From Caldithrix abyssi DSM 13497 (GTDB taxonomy: Bacteria; Calditrichota; Calditrichia; Calditrichales; Calditrichaceae): a DNA stretch of 64,000 nt. The stretch covers positions 2,540,501-2,604,500 of the forward strand of contig NZ_CP018099.1 in the NCBI RefSeq assembly GCF_001886815.1, read 5' to 3'. Shown piece after piece: positions 18,632 through 27,688 of the stretch. How positions within the stretch are numbered: position 1 is the first letter of the stretch; each line of letters begins with the position of its first letter. Under the pieces are notes generated by a model. It did no database searches. It worked only from the letters and a program-made list of their open reading frames with translations, and was not told the DNA's origin. Both the position numbers and the translations under genes were made by a program.

Positions 18632-19972
18632 ATGGCCTCGGCTAAAATAATCGTTAAAAATGCCTGGATCTGCCAGCTCGATGAGCAGGATAATGTGCAG
18701 CCTGTTTTCGGCGATCTGGAAATTCGCAACGGAAAAATTACGCGTATTCAACCGCTATCAGCGCCGTCGTCCACCGCGCCGGACGACGGAAAGACGCTGG
18801 ATGCCGGCGGAAGGATGCTAACCGTTCCACAGGTCAATTTTCACGAACACATCTATTCGCGTCTGGCAAAAGGACTGCCCATCAGCGGGCCAATGAACAA
18901 TTTCGTTCAAATTCTGGAAAGCCTTTGGTGGAAGCTGGATCGGCTGCTCGATCTGGAAATGGTTCGGGCCAGCGCGCAAATGGCTGCCATTGAGTGCCTG
19001 CAGAATGGCGTGACCTACCTGTTCGATCACCACGCGTCGCCGTTTGAAGCAAAAGGCAGTTTAAAAACCATTGCCGACGCGCTTCAGGATTTCGGTCTGC
19101 GCTCTGTGATGGCGTTTGAAATTTCTGATCGAAACGGTACAAAAGCTACGCAGGAAGCCATTGAGGAAAACGTGGACTTTATTAAATACGCGGCAAATGA
19201 AGAGGCTAAAGGCATGATCGGGCTGCACGCCCTGTTTACGCTTTCTGATGAAACGTTGCAAACGGTTGCCGAACATCTAAGCGAACTAAAGGCGGGCATT
19301 CATGTTCACGTGGCCGAAGATCGGGCGGATGTTGATTTTAATCGCCAAAAATACAATAAATTAATCGCCGAACGCCTGAGGAGTTTTAACCTGCTTAACG
19401 ATCGTTCGCTGCTCATTCACGGCGTGCACCTAACCGCGGAAGATTACCGGATTATTCGTGAATCTGGCGCGGCGCTGGCTTACAATCCCGACTCCAATTT
19501 GAACAACGCCGTCGGGCTGCCCGATTATGGTAGCGTTCCGCAGGAAATTCCCGTTCTAATGGGCACGGACGGCATGCACGCCAATGTGGGCCGCTCTTTT
19601 AAGCAATGGTTTCTGCTGTTCAGGCATCAGGGAAATTCATTTGAACAGGCCTTTCAGCGCGTTCAAAAGATTTACAAAGATCAATTGCAGTTTGTGCGGC
19701 GCTATTTTCCCGATTTTACGCGTTTGCAGGCGGACCAGCGGGCAGATTTTGTCATCTGGGATTACCATCCGCCAACGCCGGTGACGGCGGATAACTTTTT
19801 CGGGCACTTTCTTTACGGCTTGCTGGAAAGTCCGCCGCACGCCGTTTTTCAGGCTGGCAGGCAATTGACGGAAGGACGCAAAATTTTACGCCAAAATTCA
19901 GACGAGATTTTTGCCCATATCCGTCAGCAGGGCAATCGTTTGTACGAGCGTTTTAAGGAAACGACAGTCTGA
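18632..19972 (+). CDS. ssnA: SsnA-type aminohydrolase
   Basis: A 446-residue metal-dependent hydrolase of the SsnA group, in the chlorohydrolase/guanine-deaminase branch. The metal motif reads HEH at 71-73 within VNFHEHIYSRLAKG, followed by histidines in HVHVAED near 225-230 and HGVHL, and the aspartate of MGTDGMHANVG near 311. SsnA is predicted to deaminate or open a purine-derived heterocycle. The ATG at 18632 follows TTGGAG. It lies between hyuA and the molybdenum hydroxylase genes, as in E. coli and clostridial clusters. The true substrate of this group is not firmly known. Confidence 0.9.
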   Translation: MASAKIIVKNAWICQLDEQDNVQPVFGDLEIRNGKITRIQPLSAPSSTAPDDGKTLDAGGRMLTVPQVNFHEHIYSRLAKGLPISGPMNNFVQILESLWWKLDRLLDLEMVRASAQMAAIECLQNGVTYLFDHHASPFEAKGSLKTIADALQDFGLRSVMAFEISDRNGTKATQEAIEENVDFIKYAANEEAKGMIGLHALFTLSDETLQTVAEHLSELKAGIHVHVAEDRADVDFNRQKYNKLIAERLRSFNLLNDRSLLIHGVHLTAEDYRIIRESGAALAYNPDSNLNNAVGLPDYGSVPQEIPVLMGTDGMHANVGRSFKQWFLLFRHQGNSFEQAFQRVQKIYKDQLQFVRRYFPDFTRLQADQRADFVIWDYHPPTPVTADNFFGHFLYGLLESPPHAVFQAGRQLTEGRKILRQNSDEIFAHIRQQGNRLYERFKETTV

Positions 19973-20157
19973 AAATTTTACTGTCAGCTTAAAAATGATT
20001 AAATTAAGCTATGGTTGAACAATACCATTTTTGATTGGCTGAATGGGTTGAGAGCCTGCACTGTGTGCTTGCACGGAGTGGTCTCTATTTAACTATTCAA
20101 CCATTCAACTATTTAACCGTTCAACATAATAAAAGACGAACCAATTTAAGGAACAAT

Positions 20158-22563
20158 ATGAAAAGAGATTTTTCCATAGTTGGCAAACCGGTTGTGCGGC
20201 TTGATGGACTGGAAAAGGTCACCGGGCAGGCAAAATTTGCGGACGATTACAACGTACCGGGACAGTTGTTCGGCGTAATGGTGCGCGTTCCTGTGGCCCA
20301 TGCCCGCATCCGTTCCATTGACTTCTCGTCTGTGGAAAATGATCCGTCGATTGTAACCATTTGCGCTGCCAAAGACGTGCCGGGCGCTCGAAAGGTAGGT
20401 GCCATTAAACAGGATCAGCCCATTTTTTGCGACGAAAAAATCGTAACGCCTGGCGATGTGGTGGCCATGCTGGTTGGTCCTTCGGAAGAGGCGCTTCTCA
20501 CATTGCGCGATAAGGTAAAGGTGGACTATGAGCCCTTACCTGTTTTAACCGATCCTTTAAAAGCGTTAGAGCCCGACGCGCCGCTGATTCATCCCGATCA
20601 AAAATCCAATCTAATTGTTCATCATCGGGTGCGCAAGGGAAATATTGAAAAAGGATTTGAAGAAAGCGACCATGTTCTGGAGCAGACCTACACAACGCCC
20701 TTCATCGAGCACGCCTACATTGAACCGGAAGCCGTAATTGCCATCCCCCGCGAAGGCAACAAAGGCATTCACATTATTGGCAGTATTCAAAATCTTTATA
20801 CCACGCGCAAAGTAGTGGCCGCCGTTCTGGGCTGGCCGCTGGCAAAGGTACGCGTTCAGCAGGCGGAACTGGGCGGGTCGTTTGGCGGTAAAGACGACAT
20901 CATGAATATTCTGGCCTCTCGTGCCGCTGTGGCGGCTCTAAAAACCGGAAAGCCCGTAAAAATTCGTTACACGCGCGAAGACTCCATTCTGGAATCCTAC
21001 AAACGACACGCCTATTACATGCGCTACAAGGTGGGCTTTACCAAACAGGGTAAAATAAAAGCGATGAAGATCGATATTGTGGCCGATGGCGGCGCCTACT
21101 CTTCTATGACGCCCTTTGTCACCTGGCGCTCCGTGGTACAGGCCACCGGACCTTACGAGGTGGAAAATGTGTGGACCGATGTTCGCGGCGTGTACACCAA
21201 CAATCCGTATGCCGGCGCCATGCGCGGCTTTGGCTCGCCACAGCCTATCTTTGCCCAGGAATCCATTATGGATGAAATCGCCATTCAACTGGGCAAACGG
21301 CCTGATGAAATCCGCGAAATTAACGGCTTTAAAGCAGGATCTGTAACCGCCACCGGACACCAATTGCTCGACCACGATGTTAATCTTTTAACCGTTCTAA
21401 AAACAGCCGTAGAAAAAAGCGATTTTTCTCGTAAATGGCAAAAATACCAGCAGCAAAACAAACGCCTGGCGCCCATGGTTTCGGCCGGTATTGCCGCCAA
21501 TCCCCAGAATCTGGTGCTTGGCAAAAGCGATTTGTTAGAACCGGAAGCGCAATTGCGTAAAGGGATTGGGCTGGCCGTCAGCTTCAGAGGTTGTTCGCTG
21601 GGCGCGGAAGGCATTGATGCGGTGGCCGCCTATTTGCTTTTGCAGCAGGATGGCTCTGCCCTGCTGCTTTCCGGTCTGGCCGAAAACGGTCAGGGAATGC
21701 GTACCACCTACGCTATTGTTGCTGCGGAGGTGTTGGGTATTGATCCGCAGGATATTTATTATCTGGATCAGGATACGCACCATGTGGGCGATAGCGGCCC
21801 AACGGTGGCTTCACGTGCGACCTTAATGGGCGGAGGCGCCACCAAAGCCGCCGCCGAAATTTTACGCCGTCGTCTGGAAGACGCCCTGCGCAAAAAATGG
21901 AATTTAACAAAAGACACCGAATTCATTTTTAAAGATCGCATCGTACGCGTAAAAGACGATCCGGATCGCGCCATGCCCTTTAGCGAGGTGTGTAATCTGG
22001 CTTATTCGCAGGGCGTCAATCTTTCTGCCATCGGCTGGTACGCCGGCCCTGAAGTTCACTGGGACGAGGAGTTCGGCCAGGGGCCGGCCTATTTTACCTA
22101 TGTGTACGGTTGTCATGTGGCCGAGGTAACGGTTAATATGATTACCGGAGAGGTGTATGTGGATCGCGTGGTTGCCGTTCATGATCCCGGCACCGTTATT
22201 AACCTTCTGGGCGCACAGGGACAGGTTTACGGCGGCGTAACCCAGGGAGCCGGTTATGGTTTATGGGAAGAGATCAGCGTGGACGAAGGGTTCATTCGTG
22301 AACTGAACTTCGATCAATATTTAATTCCCACCAGCAAAGATATCGGGCCCATTGAACCGATCTTTGTTCAGGGCAACGATCCACACGGGGCGTGGGGCGC
22401 AAAATCACTGGGCGAACCAACCCTGGAACTGACGGCGGCAGCCATTGCCAACGCCGTGCGCAATGCCACAGGTAAACGATTTTTCCATCTGCCCCTCAAT
22501 CTGGAAGAGATTCTATTGGAACACAAACTTTATCCCTGGTCTAAAAAACGAGGTAGTGTGTGA
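20158..22563 (+). CDS. xdhA: xanthine dehydrogenase family, molybdopterin subunit
   Basis: An 801-residue large subunit of a molybdenum hydroxylase. Cofactor-contact motifs are visible: GGSFGGKDD near residue 240, GAMRGFGSPQ near 355, and the catalytic glutamate in GAWGAKSLGEPTLE near 745. The open frame extends upstream to 20035, but that stretch is AT-rich repeat-like sequence; ATG 20158 has a TAAGGAACA site and starts at the conserved FSIVGKPVVRLDG. No in-frame TGA or selenocysteine signal is evident. The stop overlaps the next ATG by one base (TGATG). With the FAD and Fe-S subunits it forms an XdhABC-type enzyme, probably acting on purines or urate in either direction. Confidence 0.95.
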   Translation: MKRDFSIVGKPVVRLDGLEKVTGQAKFADDYNVPGQLFGVMVRVPVAHARIRSIDFSSVENDPSIVTICAAKDVPGARKVGAIKQDQPIFCDEKIVTPGDVVAMLVGPSEEALLTLRDKVKVDYEPLPVLTDPLKALEPDAPLIHPDQKSNLIVHHRVRKGNIEKGFEESDHVLEQTYTTPFIEHAYIEPEAVIAIPREGNKGIHIIGSIQNLYTTRKVVAAVLGWPLAKVRVQQAELGGSFGGKDDIMNILASRAAVAALKTGKPVKIRYTREDSILESYKRHAYYMRYKVGFTKQGKIKAMKIDIVADGGAYSSMTPFVTWRSVVQATGPYEVENVWTDVRGVYTNNPYAGAMRGFGSPQPIFAQESIMDEIAIQLGKRPDEIREINGFKAGSVTATGHQLLDHDVNLLTVLKTAVEKSDFSRKWQKYQQQNKRLAPMVSAGIAANPQNLVLGKSDLLEPEAQLRKGIGLAVSFRGCSLGAEGIDAVAAYLLLQQDGSALLLSGLAENGQGMRTTYAIVAAEVLGIDPQDIYYLDQDTHHVGDSGPTVASRATLMGGGATKAAAEILRRRLEDALRKKWNLTKDTEFIFKDRIVRVKDDPDRAMPFSEVCNLAYSQGVNLSAIGWYAGPEVHWDEEFGQGPAYFTYVYGCHVAEVTVNMITGEVYVDRVVAVHDPGTVINLLGAQGQVYGGVTQGAGYGLWEEISVDEGFIRELNFDQYLIPTSKDIGPIEPIFVQGNDPHGAWGAKSLGEPTLELTAAAIANAVRNATGKRFFHLPLNLEEILLEHKLYPWSKKRGSV

Positions 22564-23435
22564 TGATTCCTGAAATTGAATATTATAAAGCACAAAATTT
22601 AAAGGAAACACTGGAAGCGCTGGATCATTTCAACAGTGAGGCCCGCCTGATTGCCGGTGGAACGGACATTATTCCCGGCTTCCACATCAATTCCAGCCGT
22701 TTTCGCGACATTCATGTTTTAATCGATATTTCACAGGTGCCGGAACTAACCAACATCGAGTGGCAGGACGACGGTCTGCACATTGGCGGCGCGGCCACCT
22801 TTACTTCGATTGTCGAAAACAGCATCATTCAAGAAAAATACCCGCTGCTTGTCGCCTCCGCCGCACAAATAGGAAGCGTTCAAATACGTAATCGAGCTAC
22901 CATTGCTGGTAACTTTGTGAACAACGCGCCCTGTGCCGATTCCGTTCCTCCCTTGCTGGTGTATGATGCGCAAATCGTAGTTCAATCTCTTAAGGAAACA
23001 CGACGCCTGCCCCTGGCTGATTTTTTGCTGAAACCTTACAAAACTCAATTGCAACCGCAGGAAGTGGTAAAAGAAATCATTTTACCTGAATTGTTAGATG
23101 ATTACAGGGGTGAGTTTTACAAGCTGGGGCGCCGCAGAGGCGTTTCCATCAGCCGCATTACGCTGGCCGTGCTCTTGCGGCTGGAAGGCAACATCATTAG
23201 CGATATGCGTATTGCCTCTGGCGCTGTAACGCCCATCGGTAAACGCTTTCCGGAACTTGAAAATCTGGCAAAAGGCAAACCGGCCGAAGAAGAATTTTTA
23301 AGAGAACTGGCTGTTTCGCTGGGCCGGCAGGTACTGGATATTACCGGATTACGCTGGTCTTCGGCCTATAAATTGCCCGTATTGCAACAAGCGTTTTTTA
23401 ATATGATGCTTAAAATAATCTCAGGCAACAATTGA
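22563..23435 (+). CDS. xdhB: xanthine dehydrogenase family, FAD subunit
   Basis: A 290-residue FAD-binding subunit of the molybdenum hydroxylase. FAD motifs are LIAGGTDIIPGF near 34 and TIAGNFVNNAPCADSVPPLL near 114; the C-terminal CODH-type domain is complete. ATG at 22563 overlaps the xdhA stop by one base, so the two are translationally coupled; a GTG one codon upstream is the alternative. The subunit passes electrons from the Fe-S clusters to NAD or another carrier. Length and domain order are normal for separate-subunit enzymes. Confidence 0.95.
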   Translation: MIPEIEYYKAQNLKETLEALDHFNSEARLIAGGTDIIPGFHINSSRFRDIHVLIDISQVPELTNIEWQDDGLHIGGAATFTSIVENSIIQEKYPLLVASAAQIGSVQIRNRATIAGNFVNNAPCADSVPPLLVYDAQIVVQSLKETRRLPLADFLLKPYKTQLQPQEVVKEIILPELLDDYRGEFYKLGRRRGVSISRITLAVLLRLEGNIISDMRIASGAVTPIGKRFPELENLAKGKPAEEEFLRELAVSLGRQVLDITGLRWSSAYKLPVLQQAFFNMMLKIISGNN

Positions 23436-23460
23436 ACTTTATTTATGTAACGAGGGCAAA

Positions 23461-23943
23461 ATGAAGAAAATTAAAATAGAATTCACCGTAAACGGACAAA
23501 AGGTTCAAGTTTTTACTTCAGCCAATCGGCGTTTGTTGGATGTTTTGCGCGATGAGCTTGGTCTTACGGGCACCAAAGAGGGGTGCTCGGTGGGAGAATG
23601 CGGCGCGTGTACCATCATCATGAATGGGCAGGCCGTTCATTCCTGCCTGATTTTAGCGCCGCAGGCCCGTGGCGCAGAAATTATCACCGTGGAAGGGCTG
23701 GCCGAAGGCCAAACGCTCCATCCTTTGCAAAAGAACTTTCTGGAATACGGGGCTGTCCAGTGCGGCTTTTGTATTCCCGGCATGCTCATGTCTTCTTACG
23801 CGCTTTTAAAGAAAAATCCTCAGCCCGATGAGGAGACCATTAAAGAAGCCATCGCCGGGAATCTTTGCCGCTGCACCGGTTACAAGCAGATCATTCAGGC
23901 CATTGAGGCTACCGCAGAAGAAATGCAAGAGGAAAAAGGTTAA
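23461..23943 (+). CDS. xdhC: xanthine dehydrogenase family, 2Fe-2S subunit
   Basis: A 160-residue small subunit with two [2Fe-2S] clusters. The plant-ferredoxin-type cluster ligands are C42, C47, C50 and C62 (CSVGECGAC and SC); the helical C-terminal cluster ligands are C101, C104, C136 and C138 (CGFC and CRC). All eight are present. ATG at 23461 lies 25 bp after xdhB with a GAGGG site. This is the last plus-strand gene of the cluster, followed by a repeat block and the convergent ygfK. Confidence 0.96.
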   Translation: MKKIKIEFTVNGQKVQVFTSANRRLLDVLRDELGLTGTKEGCSVGECGACTIIMNGQAVHSCLILAPQARGAEIITVEGLAEGQTLHPLQKNFLEYGAVQCGFCIPGMLMSSYALLKKNPQPDEETIKEAIAGNLCRCTGYKQIIQAIEATAEEMQEEKG

Positions 23944-24538
23944 AGTTGTAAAAGTTTAGAGTTGCGGTGGTTACGCTCCCCTTCGACTTAGCTCAGGGCA
24001 AGCATTTGACTGCGCTCCCTTCGGCTACGCTCCCTTCGACTGCGCTCAGGGAGCGGGAGTATGGTTGCTGAGCGAAGTTGAAAAGCAGTTGCTGAGAGTA
24101 GTCAAAAATCGGTTGCTGAGCGTAGTCGAAGCAACCGTTGATTTTGAAGAACCTTCCATCGATTTCGCTCCCCTTTTTCACCGCTCCCTTCGGCTACGCT
24201 CAGGGAGCGGGAGTGCGGTTGCTGAGCGTAGTTGAAAAGCAGTTGCTGAGTACAGTCTAAAATCGGTTGCTGAGCGTAGTCGAAGCAACCGTTGATTGTG
24301 AAAGACCTTCCATCGATTTCGCTCCCCTTTTTCACCGCTCCCTTCGGCTACGCTCAGGGAGCGGGAGTACGGTTGCTGAGCGTAGCCGAAAATCGGTTGC
24401 TGAGTGAAGTTGAAAATCGGTTGCTGAGCGTAGTCGAAGCAACCGTTGATTTGTGAAAGACCTTCCATCGATTTCGCTCCCCTTCTTCACCGCTCCCTTC
24501 GACTACGCTCAGGGAGCGGGACATTGGTTGAGCGAAGT
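23944..24538. repeat. CTTCGACTACGCTCAG-type repeat block
   Basis: This gene-free gap between the convergent xdhC and ygfK is filled with the same short palindromic words as 9713-10272 (CTCCCTTCGACTGCGCTCAG, GGTTGCTGAGCGTAGTCGAA). Three larger units of roughly 150 bp recur, each ending in CAACCGTTGATT and CTTCCATCGATTTCGCTCC. Short ORFs across it encode only the translated repeat. It may act as a structured spacer between two converging transcripts. Confidence 0.9.
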
Positions 24539-27500
24539 CTAACCCTTCAGCAAATATGGGTGCTTTAAAGCCACTTCCCGCAGGACAGCCAGAAAGCGAT
24601 CAAAATATTCATCTTTTTGCTTCCAGTCCGCTTTAAGCAACTCCCCTTTTTGATCCAGCACAATTTCACCGTTTTGCCCCTTCAGACGCGCGGCAAAGCT
24701 CAACGTTCCGTTGCGCTGGCGCAGCCAGAAACCCTCGTTTTTACTGTCTTCAAAATCTTCTTTGGTCCAGAATACGGTAATTTTGTCTTTGTAAGGCTTA
24801 CCCTGGTAGGGACAAAAGGTCTCGCAATTGCCGCACTCATTACAAAAGCCATCAATGTGTAAAATCTGAGCGACATCCGTAAACGAGTCGTTTCCACCAT
24901 CCGCTACAGGAAGCGCCATGTTGGCTCTGTTCGGACACACCTCCACGCATTTGTCGCATACAAAATTACAACTTAAACAGCGTGCGGCTTCCTGCGCTGG
25001 ATCGGTTTGCAGGGCAACAACCATTCCTTTACGTTGTAAAAGATCGGCTTTCAGTTTCGATCGATCGATTAGCGTTTTAAGATCGGCGGCGGCAGTCGGT
25101 TTTTGTTGCTCTTTCAAGGCAATCAATTCGGCCGCTTTTTTGCCATCGGCAATGGATTCCACCACGGTGGAGGGACCGCGCAGAGCGTCTCCGCCTATAA
25201 AAACATTTTGTACGTTGGTTTCAACAATAACTTCTTCATTCTGCGTTTTTTTCAGAACAATGCCATTGTCTTTTAAAAACTGCTCATCCACCTGTTCGCC
25301 AATGGCTGTGATCACTGCATCAACGTTCAATTCTTCGAAGGCGTTTTCAATGGCTTTTACGCTTCGCCGTCCGTCTTCATCAATTTGGCCCAGAACCATC
25401 TTCTGGCAGGTTAGCCTCCCTTTTTCAAAACCAACCGGCAACAACAGCTCTTTAAAAATCACACCGTCTTTTAAGGCGGCTTCCAGTTCTTCTCGATCAG
25501 CCGGCATAAACTCTCTGGTTCGGCGGTAAACAATATAAACCTGCTCCACCCCGCTCAGGCGTTTAGCTGCGCGGGCGGCGTCCATGGCCGAATTTCCTCC
25601 GCCGATCACGGCCACTTTTTTACCTAATTGTAAGGTCTTTTTTTGTTTAAAATGGTGTAAAAATTCAAGCGCGTCGATGACAGGGCCGTTTTCCGGATGC
25701 AGGGACAATTTGCGCGATTTTCCGGCGCCAATGGCTAAAAATACGTATTTAAATCCCCGCTCTTTTAAGTTTATAACCGTAATATTCCGCGCTCCAAATT
25801 GAAAGTTTACGCCGTATTTTTCAACCAGTTCAACATCACGATCGATGGCATACTGCGGCAGACGAAAATCGGGAATGGTATTTTGCACCACACCGCCGGC
25901 CTTTTCTTCTTTTTCAAAAACAGTCACCTCGAATCCGCTGCGCGCCAGAAAATAGGCGGCCGAAAGACCGGCCGGTCCGGCGCCTACAATCGCCGCCTTA
26001 ATACCATTGGTCTGCTTCGGCGCTAAAGTTTTCCCGTAATTTTTAATGAAGGTTTCCCATGAATTTTCGGCGGCCACTTTTTTCATCTCGCGGATGTACA
26101 CCGGATCCTCGTAATCCCAGCGTGTGCAATGGTACATGCATTGATGATCGCAAATGTAACCGGTTATGTGCGGTAAAGGATTGGTCTCGATAATCACCTT
26201 AAAGGCATCCAGGTACCGTTCCTCTTCCACCAGGCGAATGTATTCGGCCACATCCTGATGAATGGGACAGGCCTCCCGGCAAGGCGACAGATAGCAGTCA
26301 AAAACAGGCAGCGCTTTTTTTATTTTAATACTGTCCACTTCCCTGCGTGCTTTGCGATAATAGTTGTCTTGCAGTGCGCTGGCAGCCAGAGCGTTCAATT
26401 TTTGGAGATTGATTTGACCGGCCTGCGTCCATTCCGGCCAGGAGTGCGCATCCACCTCTTCAGCCATCTGAAACAGGCGCGCGTAACCGCCGGGTTTTAA
26501 CAAATCGGTTACCATGGTTACCGGAAAGATTCCCGTTTCCAGAATATCTCGTACATTGTAAATGGAAGCGCCGCCGGAAAACGAGATATTGATCTTGCCG
26601 TCCAAATCGGTTGCCAGACGGCCGGCCAGATTGATGGTTAAGGGGAAAAGAGCCCGTCCGGACATGTACATTTCGTCGCCAGGCAAACGTCCCAGTTTAT
26701 TCTTTGTGCCCAGCGTATTGGAAAGCTTAATCCCAAAAACCCTGCCCTGTTCAGCGGCAATATGCTGCAGGCGTCGGATCATGGGAAGGGCGTCGGCGTA
26801 TTGCAAGTCGTGTTCAAAAGCTGATCGATCCAGTTCGATGTAGCGGTAACCCAGGTTGTTCAATATTTTTTGCACGCCTTCAAAGCCCAACAAAGTCGGA
26901 TTTAATTTGACGTAGGTGTGCAATTTTTTTTCGGATAACAAATAAGAACAAATTGCTTCGATTTCCTGCGGCGGGCAGCCGTGCATGGTCGAAACGGTTA
27001 CCGAATTGGTAATTTGCGGTGAAATAGTTTCAAGCGTTTCTACAACGTGTTCTAAAACGACACGATCGCCTTGCGGAGACAGGGCGATTAGTTTTTCGGC
27101 AATCCCCTGTTTCTTTAACCAGATTAGCATCTGCTTTTTATAGTCGTTAAACGTTTCAGATTTAGAGGCATCGATTAAGTGATTAATGAAGCGATCCATC
27201 TTTGGACTTTGAATGCCCTTTAGATCGTACCCTACGCTCATGTTAAAAATAAAAGCCGGAGAAACAGCAGCCTGATCATTGAAAACAGCCTGGAGCAAAT
27301 GCAGGGCAAACCATGCTTTCACATATTCATCGAACGATTGCTCCAGCTGCAATTCCTGCGACCATTCCACATTGTAGCCTTCGTCCTGCGCTTCGATGCA
27401 GGGACGCGGAATTTGCAATTGATCCAATTTTTGCACCGTTTTTAATTCAAAGAAGCGTCCCCCTGCCAGATAAGCGACCACGATATTTTGCGCCATCTGT

Positions 27501-27688
27501 GTGTGAGGACCGGCCGCGGGTCCCAGGGGTGTTTCGAGCGTATGTTCAAACAGTTTTATCCGCCTGTCGTTGTGTTTAAAAAAGAATTTTTCCGCCGGAT
27601 AGGAAAAGATGGTGCGCTTTTTAGCAAATTCGTCGATCAACCAGTTCAAAAATTCTTCAAACGGAATGGGCCGCATCACATCAGACAT
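24539..27688 (-). CDS. ygfK: YgfK-like FAD/NAD(P)/Fe-S oxidoreductase
   Basis: A 1049-residue multidomain protein of the YgfK group (annotated as putative selenate reductase subunit). The N-terminal half resembles a dihydropyrimidine/dihydroorotate dehydrogenase barrel (THTQ, TVSTMHGCPP). Then come a glutamate-synthase-small-subunit-like Fe-S helical domain (CYLSPCREACPIH), an FAD fold (AAIVGAGPAGLSAAY), an NAD(P) fold (VAVIGGGNSAMDAAR), and C-terminal clusters (CLSCNFVCDKCVEVCP, CNECGNCETFCP). The start chosen is the second of two adjacent ATGs, 6 bases after AGGAG; 27691 is the alternative, and the frame open to 27766 is unlikely. It probably moves electrons from NAD(P)H for ring reduction. 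It faces the xdh genes tail-to-tail and belongs to the same pathway. Confidence 0.92.
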   Translation of the reverse strand: MSDVMRPIPFEEFLNWLIDEFAKKRTIFSYPAEKFFFKHNDRRIKLFEHTLETPLGPAAGPHTQMAQNIVVAYLAGGRFFELKTVQKLDQLQIPRPCIEAQDEGYNVEWSQELQLEQSFDEYVKAWFALHLLQAVFNDQAAVSPAFIFNMSVGYDLKGIQSPKMDRFINHLIDASKSETFNDYKKQMLIWLKKQGIAEKLIALSPQGDRVVLEHVVETLETISPQITNSVTVSTMHGCPPQEIEAICSYLLSEKKLHTYVKLNPTLLGFEGVQKILNNLGYRYIELDRSAFEHDLQYADALPMIRRLQHIAAEQGRVFGIKLSNTLGTKNKLGRLPGDEMYMSGRALFPLTINLAGRLATDLDGKINISFSGGASIYNVRDILETGIFPVTMVTDLLKPGGYARLFQMAEEVDAHSWPEWTQAGQINLQKLNALAASALQDNYYRKARREVDSIKIKKALPVFDCYLSPCREACPIHQDVAEYIRLVEEERYLDAFKVIIETNPLPHITGYICDHQCMYHCTRWDYEDPVYIREMKKVAAENSWETFIKNYGKTLAPKQTNGIKAAIVGAGPAGLSAAYFLARSGFEVTVFEKEEKAGGVVQNTIPDFRLPQYAIDRDVELVEKYGVNFQFGARNITVINLKERGFKYVFLAIGAGKSRKLSLHPENGPVIDALEFLHHFKQKKTLQLGKKVAVIGGGNSAMDAARAAKRLSGVEQVYIVYRRTREFMPADREELEAALKDGVIFKELLLPVGFEKGRLTCQKMVLGQIDEDGRRSVKAIENAFEELNVDAVITAIGEQVDEQFLKDNGIVLKKTQNEEVIVETNVQNVFIGGDALRGPSTVVESIADGKKAAELIALKEQQKPTAAADLKTLIDRSKLKADLLQRKGMVVALQTDPAQEAARCLSCNFVCDKCVEVCPNRANMALPVADGGNDSFTDVAQILHIDGFCNECGNCETFCPYQGKPYKDKITVFWTKEDFEDSKNEGFWLRQRNGTLSFAARLKGQNGEIVLDQKGELLKADWKQKDEYFDRFLAVLREVALKHPYLLKG

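Noticed and set aside
20035-20157. N-terminal extension of xdhA by 41 codons
   Set aside because: The sequence is repeat-like and lacks a ribosome site; ATG 20158 has a good site at the conserved start of the family.
20158-22563. Possible selenocysteine-dependent molybdenum hydroxylase
   Set aside because: No in-frame TGA or selenium genes are seen; labile selenium cofactors in this family cannot be read from sequence, so no claim is made.
23993-24468. Three minus-strand frames of 62-96 codons before ygfK's 3' end
   Set aside because: Same repeat-derived peptides as elsewhere; no ribosome site and no conservation beyond the repeat.
24918-25529. A 203-codon frame antisense to ygfK; similar antisense frames at 34996-35592, 36300-36887, 43082-43675, 59102-59905
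   Set aside because: All lie opposite well-supported genes and read like antisense translations rich in Ala, Ser and Thr.
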